Shown: positions 49,307 through 58,079 of the stretch, piece by piece
Layout: every line of letters begins with the position of its first letter
Numbering within the stretch: position 1 is the stretch's first letter
Origin: Ideonella_A sakaiensis_A
Lineage (GTDB): Bacteria > Pseudomonadota > Gammaproteobacteria > Burkholderiales > Burkholderiaceae_C
Direction of reading: 5' to 3'
NCBI RefSeq assembly: GCF_048320135.1
Contig: NZ_CP182947.1
Coordinates: forward strand, 2,108,001 to 2,172,000
DNA length: 64,000 nucleotides
The notes under the pieces: generated by a model
Databases searched by the model: none
Told to the model about the DNA's origin: nothing
The model's input: only the letters and a program-made list of their open reading frames with translations
Program-made: the position numbers and the translations under genes

Positions 49307-51511
49307 TCAGGATGCCGCCTTGACCTTCAGACGCCAGCCGTGCAGCAGCGGCTCGGTATAACCGTTCGGCTGTTGCTTGCCCTTGAAGACGAGGTCGCAG
49401 GCCGCGCGGTAGGCATACGAGGTGTCGAAATGGCCGGCCATCGGCTTGTACAGGGGGTCGCCGGCATTCTGCTTGTCGACCACCGCGGCCATCCGTTCGA
49501 AGGTCTCGCGCACCTGGGCTTCGCTGACGACACCATGGTGCAGCCAGTTCGCGATGTGCTGGCTCGAGATGCGCAGCGTCGCACGGTCCTCCATCAGGCC
49601 GACGTTGTGGATGTCGGGCACCTTCGAGCAGCCGACGCCCTGGTCGATCCAGCGCACCACGTAGCCGAGGATGCCCTGCGCATTGTTGTCGAGTTCCTGC
49701 TGCTTGTCCTGCGCGCTCCAGTTCGGGTCGGCAGCGACCGGCACCTGCAGCAGCTTGTCGAGGATCTCGTCGCGCTGTGCATCGGCGTCGGTCTTTTCCA
49801 TCTCGCGCTGGACGGCGGCGACGTCGACCTCGTGGTAATGCAGCGCATGCAGCGTCGCCGCGGTCGGCGACGGCACCCAGGCCGTATTTGCGCCGGCCTT
49901 CGGATGGCCGATCTTCTGCTCGAGCATCGCGGCCATCAGGTCCGGCATCGCCCACATGCCCTTGCCGATCTGCGCGCGGCCGCGCAAGCCGCAGCCGAGG
50001 CCGACCAGCACGTTGTTGCGTTCGTAGGCGGCGATCCAGGCGCTGCTCTTCATGTCGCCCTTGCGGATCATCGGGCCGGCCAGCATCGCGGTGTGCATCT
50101 CATCGCCGGTGCGGTCGAGGAAGCCGGTATTGATGAAGGCGACGCGCTGTGCCGCTTCGGCGATGCAGGCCTTCAGGTTGACGCTGGTGCGCCGCTCCTC
50201 GTCCATGATGCCGAGCTTGACGGTATTCGCAGGCAGGCCGAGCAACTGCTCGACGCGGCTGAACAGCTCGCAGGCAAACGCAACTTCGGCCGGGCCGTGC
50301 ATCTTCGGCTTGACGATATAGACCGAGCCGGCGCGTGAGTTGCGGATCTCCTTGTTGCCGAGCTGCTTCAGGTCGTGCACCGCGATCGTCACCGTGACGA
50401 TGGCGTCGAGAATGCCCTCCGGGATTTCCTTGCCGCCGTCGTACAACACCGCGGGGTTGGTCATCAGGTGGCCGACATTGCGCACGAACATCAGCGAGCG
50501 ACCGTGCAACACGACCTCGCCCTTGCCGGCCGGCGCGGTATAGACGCGGTCCTTCTCGAGCCGGCGCGTGAAGCGCTTGCCGCCCTTCTCGACCTCCTCG
50601 GTCAGCGTGCCACGCTGGATGCCGAGCCAGTTGCCATAAGCCAGCACCTTGTCGGCGGCGTCGACGACCGCAACCGAATCCTCGAGGTCGAGGATGGTCG
50701 ACAACGCCGATTCCATCACGACGTCGCTGATGCCGGCAGCGTCGGTCTTGCCGATCGTCGTGCTGCGGTCGATGCGAATGTCGATGTGGATGCCGTTGTG
50801 CACCAGCAGCACCGCGCTCGGCTCATCGGCCTTGCCCTGGAAGCCGGCAAACTGGCTGGCGTCGGCAAGCGTCGTGCTGCTGCCATTGCCGAGCTTGACG
50901 ACCAGTTTGCCGCCCTCGACGACATAGGCCTCGGCATCGCGGTGCGATCCGTTTTCCAGCGGTGCGCTGCGGTCGAGCACATTGCGCACATAGGCGATCA
51001 CCTTGCCGCCGCGCACCGGGTTGTAGCCCTTGCCCTTGTCGGCGCCGTCGGTCTCGGGGATCACGTCGGTGCCGTACAGCGCGTCGTACAGCGAACCCCA
51101 GCGCGCATTCGCGGCATTCAGCGAATAACGCGCATTGAGGATCGGCACCACCAGCTGCGGGCCGGCCTGCACGGCGAGCTCGGCATCGACATTGCTGGTC
51201 GTCGCCCGCGCGTCGGCCGGCGGCTTGACCAGATAGCCGATCTTCTCGAGGAAGCCGCGGTAGGCTGCCATGTCCTTGATCGGGCCGGGATGGGCCTTGT
51301 GCCACTGGTCGAGTTCGCGCTGCAGGCGGTCGCGCTCGGCCAGCAATTCGGCATTTTTCGGCGACAGATCGTGGACGATCTGGTCGAAGCCGCGCCAGAA
51401 CGCAGCCTCGTCGACACCGGTGCCGGGCAGCACGAGTTCGTTGATGAAATGGTGCAGTTCGGTCGCGACCTGCAGGCCATGGACGGTGGTTCGGTCGTTG
51501 CTGTTGCTCAT
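49307..51511 (-). CDS. glcB: malate synthase G
   Basis: GlcB condenses glyoxylate and acetyl-CoA to malate, in the cytoplasm, allowing growth on glycolate, acetate or other two-carbon sources. The 734-residue length matches the G isoform (about 720). Motifs include MESALSTILDLEDSVAVVDAADK, NVGHLMTNPAVLYDGGKEIPEGI, GIMDEERRTSVNLKACI (catalytic Arg), and the C-terminal NVGLMEDRATLRISSQHIANWLHHG. It follows the haloacid dehalogenase gene by 47 bases, so the two are likely co-transcribed and controlled by the divergent LysR protein. Confidence 0.97.
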   Translation of the reverse strand: MSNSNDRTTVHGLQVATELHHFINELVLPGTGVDEAAFWRGFDQIVHDLSPKNAELLAERDRLQRELDQWHKAHPGPIKDMAAYRGFLEKIGYLVKPPADARATTSNVDAELAVQAGPQLVVPILNARYSLNAANARWGSLYDALYGTDVIPETDGADKGKGYNPVRGGKVIAYVRNVLDRSAPLENGSHRDAEAYVVEGGKLVVKLGNGSSTTLADASQFAGFQGKADEPSAVLLVHNGIHIDIRIDRSTTIGKTDAAGISDVVMESALSTILDLEDSVAVVDAADKVLAYGNWLGIQRGTLTEEVEKGGKRFTRRLEKDRVYTAPAGKGEVVLHGRSLMFVRNVGHLMTNPAVLYDGGKEIPEGILDAIVTVTIAVHDLKQLGNKEIRNSRAGSVYIVKPKMHGPAEVAFACELFSRVEQLLGLPANTVKLGIMDEERRTSVNLKACIAEAAQRVAFINTGFLDRTGDEMHTAMLAGPMIRKGDMKSSAWIAAYERNNVLVGLGCGLRGRAQIGKGMWAMPDLMAAMLEQKIGHPKAGANTAWVPSPTAATLHALHYHEVDVAAVQREMEKTDADAQRDEILDKLLQVPVAADPNWSAQDKQQELDNNAQGILGYVVRWIDQGVGCSKVPDIHNVGLMEDRATLRISSQHIANWLHHGVVSEAQVRETFERMAAVVDKQNAGDPLYKPMAGHFDTSYAYRAACDLVFKGKQQPNGYTEPLLHGWRLKVKAAS

Positions 51512-51558
51512 CGTGGTGCTCCTCGCTCAGTCGGCGATTCGGGAAAATTCGGAAATGT

Positions 51559-52278
51559 TCAGGCTGCCGGGAAAAAACCCAGCACGTCGCGCAGGCTGCT
51601 GCCGATGCGGGTCGGCTCGGTGCCCAGCCGTTCGAGCGGCTGGCCGGCCCGGTTGACCCACAGCGTCGTGTAGCCGAACCAGGTCGCGCCGATCGCGTCC
51701 CAGCAGTTGCTCGAGACGAACAGGATCTCGTTGGCCGGCTTGCCGAAGGCTTCGGTGCCGAGTGAGTAGGTGGCCGGGTCGGTCTTGTAGCGGCGCGTTG
51801 CATGGACGCTCAGCACCGGATCGAGCAGCTCGGCAAAACCGGCGCTTTTCACCGCAACGGCGAGCATGTCGGGGTCGCCGTTCGACAGGATGCCGGCGCG
51901 AATGCCACGTTGCTTCAGCTCCTGCAGCACCTCCAGATTTTCCGGGAATGCCGACAGGTGGCGGTACTGGTTCATCAGCCGGTCTTCGGCCTGCTGCGTC
52001 AGCTCGAGCCCGAGCTTTTCGCAGGCGAACTGCAGCGCTGCGCGCGTCAGCTGCCAGAACGGCTGGTAGTGCTGGCCGTTGCCGCCGCTCATCGAGACCA
52101 GCCGGGTGTATTCGATTTGCCGCTCGCGCCACAGCAGCGCAATCCGTTCGCCGAATCCGGGGAACAGCTGCTCGGTCAGCAGGCCGACGCTGTAGACGTC
52201 GAACAGCGTGCCATAGGCATCGAACAACACGGCGCCAGGTGCCGGCCGCGCGCCGTTGCGGGTCTTGGTGGTATCCAT
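51559..52278 (-). CDS. haloacid dehalogenase type II
   Basis: The 239-residue protein matches the L-2-haloacid dehalogenase (type II HAD) family: nucleophile Asp20 in VLFDAYGTLFDVYS, motif II in ILSNGDPDML, the Lys in YKTDPATYSLG and motif IV in VSSNCWDAIGATWFGY. Family enzymes convert 2-halo acids to 2-hydroxy acids, for example chloroacetate to glycolate. Coupling with malate synthase G fits a route from two-carbon haloacids or phosphoglycolate-like compounds through glyoxylate; this is inferred from the gene order. It is the first gene of the unit and is divergent from the LysR gene. Confidence 0.88.
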   Translation of the reverse strand: MDTTKTRNGARPAPGAVLFDAYGTLFDVYSVGLLTEQLFPGFGERIALLWRERQIEYTRLVSMSGGNGQHYQPFWQLTRAALQFACEKLGLELTQQAEDRLMNQYRHLSAFPENLEVLQELKQRGIRAGILSNGDPDMLAVAVKSAGFAELLDPVLSVHATRRYKTDPATYSLGTEAFGKPANEILFVSSNCWDAIGATWFGYTTLWVNRAGQPLERLGTEPTRIGSSLRDVLGFFPAA

Positions 52279-52308
52279 GCCGCCACTGTATTGCAATCGG
52301 CGGCAACC

Positions 52309-52337
52309 ATTAATAAACAGAAATGGCTTTTATTAAT
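52309..52337. promoter_or_regulatory. candidate LysR operator between the dehalogenase and lysR genes
   Basis: ATTAATAAA (52309-52317) and TTTATTAAT (52329-52337) form a perfect 9-bp inverted repeat with an 11-base spacer, placed in an AT-rich island in the 85-base divergent intergenic region. Its length and the T-n-A spacing fit a LysR dimer site, so it may control both transcripts. Confidence 0.65.
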
Positions 52338-52363
52338 GACTTGAACAGCATAATCGGTGCAGC

Positions 52364-53269
52364 ATGGACAAGCTGAAGCAGATCGAATCATTCGTTTCGG
52401 TCGCCGCCCGCGGCAGTCTGACGGCCGCGGCCGCAGCCGAAGGGGTTGCGCCGGCAGTGATCGGCCGGCGCATCGATGCGCTCGAACAGCGGCTCGGCGT
52501 CAAGCTGATGCTGCGCACGACGCGGCGGCTGACGCTGACCCACGAAGGCAGCGCCTTCCTCGAGGACTGCCAGCGCCTGCTGGCCGACCTCGCCGACGCC
52601 GAAGCCAGCGTCAGCGCCGGCGGCGTCAAGGCGAGCGGCTATCTGCGCACCACTGCGCCGGCCGGCTTCGGCAGGCGCCATGTCGCGCCGCTGGTGCCGC
52701 GTTTCCTGGCCCAGCATCCGGATGTCAACGTGTCACTGAACCTCAGCGACCGCGTGATCGACATCGTCAGCGAGGGTTATGACTGTGCGGTTCGGGTTGG
52801 CGACCTGACCGATTCCAGCCTGGTCAGCGTGCGGCTGGCCGACAACCGGCGGCTGTACGTCGCGACACCGGCCTATCTGCAGCGCGCCGGCGTGCCGAGC
52901 CATCCGGCCGAACTGGCGCGTCATCAGTGCCTCGTGTTGTCGGGTGACGCCAGCCAGAGCCGCGGCTGGGCGTTCAAGATCGACGGCGAACTGACCCATT
53001 TGCGGCCGAGCGGGCGGGTCGACTGCAGCGATGGCCAGGTGTTGCACGACTGGTGCCTGGCCGGGCTCGGCATCGCATGGCGGTCGACCTGGGAGGTCGA
53101 GGCGCAGGTCGCGCGCGGCGAGTTGCAGACGGTGCTCGACGACTTTGCGGCGCCGCCGAATGGCATCTATGCGGTTTTTCCACAGCGCAAGCACCTGCCG
53201 CTGCGGGTCAGGCTGTGGATCGACTTTCTGAAACACAGCTACGGCGACCCGTCGTACTGGAAACGCTGA
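52364..53269 (+). CDS. LysR family regulator of the dehalogenase-glcB unit (inferred)
   Basis: The 301-residue protein has the LysR N-terminal helix-turn-helix (MDKLKQIESFVSVAARGSLTAAAAAEGVAPAVIGRRIDALEQRLG) and an effector domain from about 90 to 295. The Ala-rich recognition region AAAAAEGVAPAVIGRRI is typical for the CrgA-like subgroup. It is divergent from the dehalogenase and malate synthase genes across an inverted repeat, so control of those genes is the simplest proposal. The family usually autoregulates and responds to a small organic acid. The effector is unknown. Confidence 0.9.
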   Translation: MDKLKQIESFVSVAARGSLTAAAAAEGVAPAVIGRRIDALEQRLGVKLMLRTTRRLTLTHEGSAFLEDCQRLLADLADAEASVSAGGVKASGYLRTTAPAGFGRRHVAPLVPRFLAQHPDVNVSLNLSDRVIDIVSEGYDCAVRVGDLTDSSLVSVRLADNRRLYVATPAYLQRAGVPSHPAELARHQCLVLSGDASQSRGWAFKIDGELTHLRPSGRVDCSDGQVLHDWCLAGLGIAWRSTWEVEAQVARGELQTVLDDFAAPPNGIYAVFPQRKHLPLRVRLWIDFLKHSYGDPSYWKR

Positions 53270-53297
53270 GCCGGCCCGGCGCCTGCGCCGGGCCGCG

Positions 53298-54677
53298 TCA
53301 AAGGATGCGCCGCGGATGCGCCAGTGCCTCGTGGGCGGCGTGCAGGCGGCGCACCAGCACGCGGATGAAGGCTTCGTCGAACAGATGGCGGCAGTTCGGG
53401 CTCAGCTGCGCCATGCTGTCGGGTGTGAAGCTGATCGTCGTCGTCGACTCGGTGATGACCAGATCGGCGCTGTGGCGGCGCAGATCGGGGCTCGGCGCCA
53501 GATAGGCCATCTCGCCGACCGAGGTGCCGCCGCCGAGATGGGCCACCTTGTCGCCGTCCCGAAAGACGTCGACGCCGCCATTGGCGAGGATGTGGAAGCT
53601 CTGCCCCAGATCGCCCTTGCGGTACAGCCGGTGGCCGAAGCCGAAACGCTCCCAGCGCGCACGCCGCACGACTTCCCACAACTCGACATCGCCGAAGTTC
53701 GCAAAAAACTCGAGCGCGCGCAGCAGCGTGAAGCGTTCCGAATCGAGCACCGCCTGCAACTGGCCGCGTGGCACATGGTCGTCGGCGATCAATGCCGACA
53801 GTGCGGCGGCAAATTCATCCCAGCCCGGGTAGCGCTCGGCCGGCAGCTTGGCCAGCGCCCGCTGGACGACGGCGTCGACCGCCGGCGCCAGGCCGGCGCG
53901 CATGCCGGTCAATGGCGGCGGCGGCTGGTGGTAGATCTGGTGCATCAATGCCGCCTGCGATGCCGCCTCGAATGGCGGCCGGCCGGCGATCAGGTGGTAG
54001 ATCACCGCAGCCAGCGAATACATGTCGGCGCGGGCATCGAGTTCGCCGCCTTCGAGCTGCTCCGGCGACATGTAGGCGAGCGAGCCGACCCGGTGCACCT
54101 GGGTCATGTCGGAGCCCATGTTCAGCACGCTGCCGAAATCGCTGACCTTGACGTCGCCGACCCGGCCGTCCGGCTCGAGCACCGTCAGCAGATTGGCCGG
54201 TTTCACATCGCGATGGATCAGCCCCTGTCGAAACACATAACTCAAGGCCATCGAGCATTTGAACGACAGGTCGATGACCTGGTCGAGCGACAGCAGGTTG
54301 TCCGGGCGGCAGAAGTCGCGCAAGGTGCCGCCGGGCACATATTCCATCACCAGATACGGCAGCGCCAGGTCGGCCACCGCGTCATAGATCTGCACGACGT
54401 TCGGATGATGCAGCCGGCCGACCAGTGCCGCCTCGGCGGCGAAGAAGCGCTCGCTGAAACGGGCGCCGCGCTGGTCGCCATCGGCGCGATGGACCCGCTT
54501 GATCGCGACATCGCGGCGCATGAAATCGTCATGGCACAGGAAGACGTCGCTGGTCGCGCCATCGCCGAGATGACGCAGCACCCGGTATTTGCCGATCGCC
54601 GACGGCAGGCCTGGCGGCTGCTCGGCAGCCGCCCGATCCGGGCTGCTCGCGTCGGGCGACGAAGGTGGGATGCTCAT
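53298..54677 (-). CDS. Ser/Thr protein kinase fused to a cyclic-nucleotide-binding domain
   Basis: The 459-residue protein is a Hanks-type kinase (about 28-290) with a C-terminal cyclic-nucleotide-binding-like domain (about 320-440). Kinase motifs are intact: glycine loop LGDGATSDVF, Lys60 in DVAIKRV, Asp157 in LIHRDVKPANLL, Asp180 in VSDFGSVL and GSLAYMSPEQLEGGELDARADMYSLA. The sensor part includes LYRKGDLGQSFHILANGGVDVF and VAHLGGGTSVGEMAYLAPS, as in Crp-like folds. There is no transmembrane segment, so it is cytoplasmic. The gene is divergent from argS. The combination suggests that a cyclic nucleotide or another ligand controls a phosphorylation signal; no partner phosphatase is adjacent. 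Confidence 0.9.
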   Translation of the reverse strand: MSIPPSSPDASSPDRAAAEQPPGLPSAIGKYRVLRHLGDGATSDVFLCHDDFMRRDVAIKRVHRADGDQRGARFSERFFAAEAALVGRLHHPNVVQIYDAVADLALPYLVMEYVPGGTLRDFCRPDNLLSLDQVIDLSFKCSMALSYVFRQGLIHRDVKPANLLTVLEPDGRVGDVKVSDFGSVLNMGSDMTQVHRVGSLAYMSPEQLEGGELDARADMYSLAAVIYHLIAGRPPFEAASQAALMHQIYHQPPPPLTGMRAGLAPAVDAVVQRALAKLPAERYPGWDEFAAALSALIADDHVPRGQLQAVLDSERFTLLRALEFFANFGDVELWEVVRRARWERFGFGHRLYRKGDLGQSFHILANGGVDVFRDGDKVAHLGGGTSVGEMAYLAPSPDLRRHSADLVITESTTTISFTPDSMAQLSPNCRHLFDEAFIRVLVRRLHAAHEALAHPRRIL

Positions 54678-54756
54678 CGATGGTCAGGGGCGGGACCCCA
54701 TTCTTGCACCTGACCCTGGACAACGGCGGAAATGGCGCGAACCTTAGAATCGCTGG

Positions 54757-56502
54757 ATGATTGAAGTCAAACAATCGCTGCTCGGCGCCCTCGGCGCAGC
54801 GATCCGTGCGGTCAGCCCGGAAACGCCGTTGCTGCCCGTCTTCGAGACGCCGAAACAGGCGGCTCACGGCGATCTCGCGATCACCGCGGCAATGATGCTG
54901 GCGAAGGCGCTGAAGCGCAATCCGCGCGACGTCGCGCAGGCGCTGGTCGAGGCGCTGCGTGCGCAGCAGGCCGTCACCGACTGGGTCGCGTCGCTCGAGA
55001 TCGCCGGCCCCGGGTTCATCAACCTGCACCTGAAGCCGGCCGCCAAGCAGGCGGTGATCACCGAAATCCTGCGCGAAGGCGAATGTTTCGGCAAGCAATT
55101 GCCGCAGGCCGAGCCGGTGCTGGTCGAATTTGTCTCGGCCAATCCGACCGGGCCGCTGCATGTCGGCCACGGACGGCAGGCCGCGCTCGGCGACGCCTTG
55201 TGCCGGCTGTTCGAATCGCAGGGCCGCAAGGTCACGCGCGAGTTCTATTACAACGATGCCGGCGTGCAGATCGCGACGCTGGCCCAATCGACGCAGGCGA
55301 GGATCCGCGGCTTCAAGCCCGGCGACCCGCAGTGGCCGGAGTCGGCCTACAACGGCGACTACATCGCCGACATCGCCGCCGACTACATGGCCGGCAAGAC
55401 CGTCCGCGCCGACGACCGCAGCTTCACCGCATCGGCCGACCCGGACGACCTCGATGCGATCCGCCAGTTTGCGGTCGCCTATCTGCGCCACGAGCAGGAC
55501 CTCGACCTGCGCGCCTTCGGCGTTCGCTTCGACAACTATTTCCTCGAGTCGAGCCTGTATACCAGCGGCCGGGTCGAGCAGACCGTGCAGCGGCTGGTCG
55601 ACGCCGGCAAGACCTTCGAGGACGGCGGCGCGCTGTGGCTGCGCACCACCGACTATGGCGACGACAAGGACCGCGTGATGCGCAAGTCCGACGGCAGCTA
55701 TACCTATTTCCTGCCGGACGTCGCCTATCACATCGCGAAATGGGAGCGTGGCTTCCACAAGGCGATCAATGTGCAGGGCAGCGACCACCACGGCACGATT
55801 GCCCGGGTGCGCGCCGGCTTGCAGGCTGCCGGCGTCGGCATCCCGAGCGGCTACCCTGACTATGTGCTGCACAAGATGGTGACGGTGATGAAGGGCGGCG
55901 AGGAGGTGAAGATCTCCAAGCGCGCCGGCAGCTATGTCACGCTGCGCGACCTGATCGACTGGACCAGCAAGGATGCAGTGCGCTTCTTCCTGGTCAGCCG
56001 CAAGGCCGATACCGAATTCGTCTTCGACGTCGACCTGGCGCTGAAGCAGAACGACGAAAACCCGGTTTTTTATGTGCAGTATGCGCACGCACGCATCTGC
56101 TCGGTGCTGCAGCAGCATGCCCAGCGCAACGCCGCCGGCGGCGATGCCGAAGGCCACCTGCTGCTGGCGCTGCTGACCGCGCCAACCGAACTGGCGCTGA
56201 TGCTGAAGCTGGCCGAATTTCCGGCGATGCTGACCCGCGCCGCCGAGGATCTGGCACCGCATGATGTCGCGTTCTATCTGCGCGACCTGGCGGCCGCCTT
56301 CCACAGCTACTACGGTGCCGAGCGCATCCTCGGCGCCGATCCGGCGCTGACGCGGGCCCGTCTCGCGTTGCTGCAGGCGACCCGGCAGGTCATCGCCAAC
56401 GGCCTGGCGATCATCGGCGTCGGCGCACCCGAACAGATGCACCGCGAGGCCCCCGAAGCGGCCGGCGCATCCCCGAACACCCCTGGAGTAGAGCGGCAAT
56501 GA
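54757..56502 (+). CDS. argS: arginyl-tRNA synthetase
   Basis: The 581-residue enzyme charges tRNA-Arg. The HIGH-type motif is seen as FVSANPTGPLHVGHGRQAALGD (about 125-147), preceded by the Arg-tRNA synthetase N-terminal domain (1-110). The anticodon-binding DALR domain occupies the C-terminus (about 460-570). The KMSKS-like element reads MKGGEEVKISKRAGSYVTLRDL. Length and motifs are normal. The stop overlaps the start of the SPOR gene in an ATGA, so the two are coupled, which is the common order in Burkholderiales. No strong ribosome-binding site is visible. Confidence 0.97.
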   Translation: MIEVKQSLLGALGAAIRAVSPETPLLPVFETPKQAAHGDLAITAAMMLAKALKRNPRDVAQALVEALRAQQAVTDWVASLEIAGPGFINLHLKPAAKQAVITEILREGECFGKQLPQAEPVLVEFVSANPTGPLHVGHGRQAALGDALCRLFESQGRKVTREFYYNDAGVQIATLAQSTQARIRGFKPGDPQWPESAYNGDYIADIAADYMAGKTVRADDRSFTASADPDDLDAIRQFAVAYLRHEQDLDLRAFGVRFDNYFLESSLYTSGRVEQTVQRLVDAGKTFEDGGALWLRTTDYGDDKDRVMRKSDGSYTYFLPDVAYHIAKWERGFHKAINVQGSDHHGTIARVRAGLQAAGVGIPSGYPDYVLHKMVTVMKGGEEVKISKRAGSYVTLRDLIDWTSKDAVRFFLVSRKADTEFVFDVDLALKQNDENPVFYVQYAHARICSVLQQHAQRNAAGGDAEGHLLLALLTAPTELALMLKLAEFPAMLTRAAEDLAPHDVAFYLRDLAAAFHSYYGAERILGADPALTRARLALLQATRQVIANGLAIIGVGAPEQMHREAPEAAGASPNTPGVERQ

Positions 56503-57218
56503 AGAAGAGACAAGGTGGCGGCTTCGTCATCGGCCTGATCGTCGGCCTGCTGACCGGACTGGCGATCGCGCTGGCGGTTGCGCTGTACGTCACGAAGGTG
56601 CCGATCCCGTTCGTCAACAAGGTGCCGCAGCGCGCCAGCGATGCCGCCGAAAGCGAGCGCAACCGCAACTGGGATCCGAATGCGCCGCTGCACGGCAGCA
56701 ACCCGGCCAAACCGGCGACGCCGGCACCCGCGACTGCGGCGGCCACGTCGCCGTCAACAGCACCGGCCGCCGCCGCCACCGAGCGGCCGGCCGAGGCTGC
56801 CGTTGCCGAGCCGGCAACCGCGCCGCGGCCGCCGGCGGTTGCGGCGACGCCACCGGCCGCTGCACCTGCTGCCGAGCCGCCAGCGCCAACCACCACCAAT
56901 CGGCAGGCTGCCGCGATCTTCTCCGATCGTCCGGCGCCAAGTCCGGCCGAGCCGGCCTTGTCGGCCAGATCGCGTGATGATCCGTTCATATATTTCGTGC
57001 AGGCCGGCGCCTACGGACGTCCCGAAGACGCCGAACAGCAACGTGCCAAACTGGCCATGCTCGGGGTCGAGTCACGCATCACCGAACGCGAACAGGCCGG
57101 CCGGACGGTTTACCGGGTCCGGGTCGGGCCATTCGACAAACGTGAACGTGCCGACGAGACCAAGGCCAGGCTGGCAGCCGCGTCGATGGACGGCGTGCTG
57201 GTGCGGGTGCAGAAATGA
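56499..57218 (+). CDS. SPOR domain protein (FtsN-like)
   Basis: The 239-residue protein has a short cytoplasmic tail, one transmembrane segment (about 9-31, FVIGLIVGLLTGLAIALAVALYV), a long Ala/Pro-rich periplasmic linker (about 65-145) and a C-terminal SPOR domain (about 160-238, FIYFVQAGAYGRPEDAEQQRAKLAMLG). This topology is that of division-linked SPOR proteins that bind denuded peptidoglycan at the septum. It is coupled to argS by an ATGA overlap. Its role in cell division is inferred from the architecture; similarity to FtsN is structural only. Confidence 0.9.
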   Translation: MKKRQGGGFVIGLIVGLLTGLAIALAVALYVTKVPIPFVNKVPQRASDAAESERNRNWDPNAPLHGSNPAKPATPAPATAAATSPSTAPAAAATERPAEAAVAEPATAPRPPAVAATPPAAAPAAEPPAPTTTNRQAAAIFSDRPAPSPAEPALSARSRDDPFIYFVQAGAYGRPEDAEQQRAKLAMLGVESRITEREQAGRTVYRVRVGPFDKRERADETKARLAAASMDGVLVRVQK

Positions 57219-57335
57219 CGCCAGCGGCGCCGGTCGCTGGCTGCTGCATCAGGCGCATGGCATGGCAAATGCAACTTTAGGTCCGGCCGGCGCTCTGACG
57301 CCGGGATCCACCAATCTGAACCAAGGAAACAATCG

Positions 57336-57977
57336 ATGAACCGCCGTGATTTTTCAGCCTCGATCGCCGGACTCGGCCTCGCCGGCTCGACGCTGTCGCT
57401 GCCCGCCTTTGCGCAGGCCAAGCCGGTCGAAGGCAAGGACTATGTCCGGCTGGCGCAGCCCCAGCCGGTGCCGCCGGGCAAGATCGAGGTGATCGAATTC
57501 TTCTGGTACGGCTGCCCGCATTGCAATGCCTTCGAACCGCTGATCGAGGCGTGGGTCAAGAAACTGCCTGCCGATGTCGATTTCCGCCGCATTCCGGTCG
57601 CCTGGCGTGAGGAGCCGTTCGTCGCGCACCAGAAGCTCTACTACGCACTCGAAGGGCTCGGCCTGCTCGATTCGATGCACCGCAAGGTGTTCTACGCGAT
57701 GCACAACGACCGCATGCGCCTCGACAAGGCCGCCGACATCATCGCCTTTGTCGCGAAGCACGGTGTCGATCAGGCGAAGTTCACCGAGATGTACAACTCG
57801 TTCTCGGTGCAGACCAAGGCAACCCAGGCGCGCAAGCTCGCCGAGGCCTACCGGATCGACGGCGTGCCGGCGATGGGCATCCACGGCCGCTATTTCACGT
57901 CCGGCACACTGGCCGGTTCTGCCGAACGTGCATTGCTGGTGACCGACTACCTGATCCAGACGATCCGCAAGTCCTGA
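57336..57977 (+). CDS. dsbA: periplasmic thiol:disulfide interchange protein DsbA
   Basis: DsbA oxidises cysteines of exported proteins. The 213-residue protein has a signal peptide with a twin-arginine-like start (MNRRDFSASIAGLGLAG, cleavage near FAQA) and the thioredoxin-like active site Cys60-Pro-His-Cys63 in FFWYGCPHCNAFEP. The cis-Pro loop reads GVPAMG. Its length is normal. A clear AAGGAAAC site precedes the ATG. It follows the SPOR gene by 117 bases, the usual argS-SPOR-dsbA order of Burkholderiales. A hairpin follows its stop. Confidence 0.95.
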   Translation: MNRRDFSASIAGLGLAGSTLSLPAFAQAKPVEGKDYVRLAQPQPVPPGKIEVIEFFWYGCPHCNAFEPLIEAWVKKLPADVDFRRIPVAWREEPFVAHQKLYYALEGLGLLDSMHRKVFYAMHNDRMRLDKAADIIAFVAKHGVDQAKFTEMYNSFSVQTKATQARKLAEAYRIDGVPAMGIHGRYFTSGTLAGSAERALLVTDYLIQTIRKS

Positions 57978-57984
57978 TCGCGTT

Positions 57985-58004
57985 CTCCGCGGGCTGCCGC
58001 GGAG
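57985..58004 (+). terminator. probable dsbA terminator hairpin
   Basis: CTCCGCGG-GCTG-CCGCGGAG is a perfect 8-bp stem with a four-base loop, eight bases after the dsbA stop, followed by TATTGTTG. The T run is weak. Confidence 0.6.
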
Positions 58005-58006
58005 TA

Positions 58007-58023
58007 TTGTTGCAATGCAACAA
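58007..58023. promoter_or_regulatory. 17-bp palindrome upstream of lptA
   Basis: TTGTTGCA-A-TGCAACAA is a perfect odd-length palindrome placed 57 bases before the lptA start and just upstream of a TAGAAT (58051-58056) that could be a -10 element. It reads as a possible regulator-binding site; no matching protein is encoded next to it. Confidence 0.5.
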
Positions 58024-58079
58024 AGTACATGGAGAGGCCAGAACTCTGGCTAGAATGGTCTGCAAGTTCCATGCCCTCC

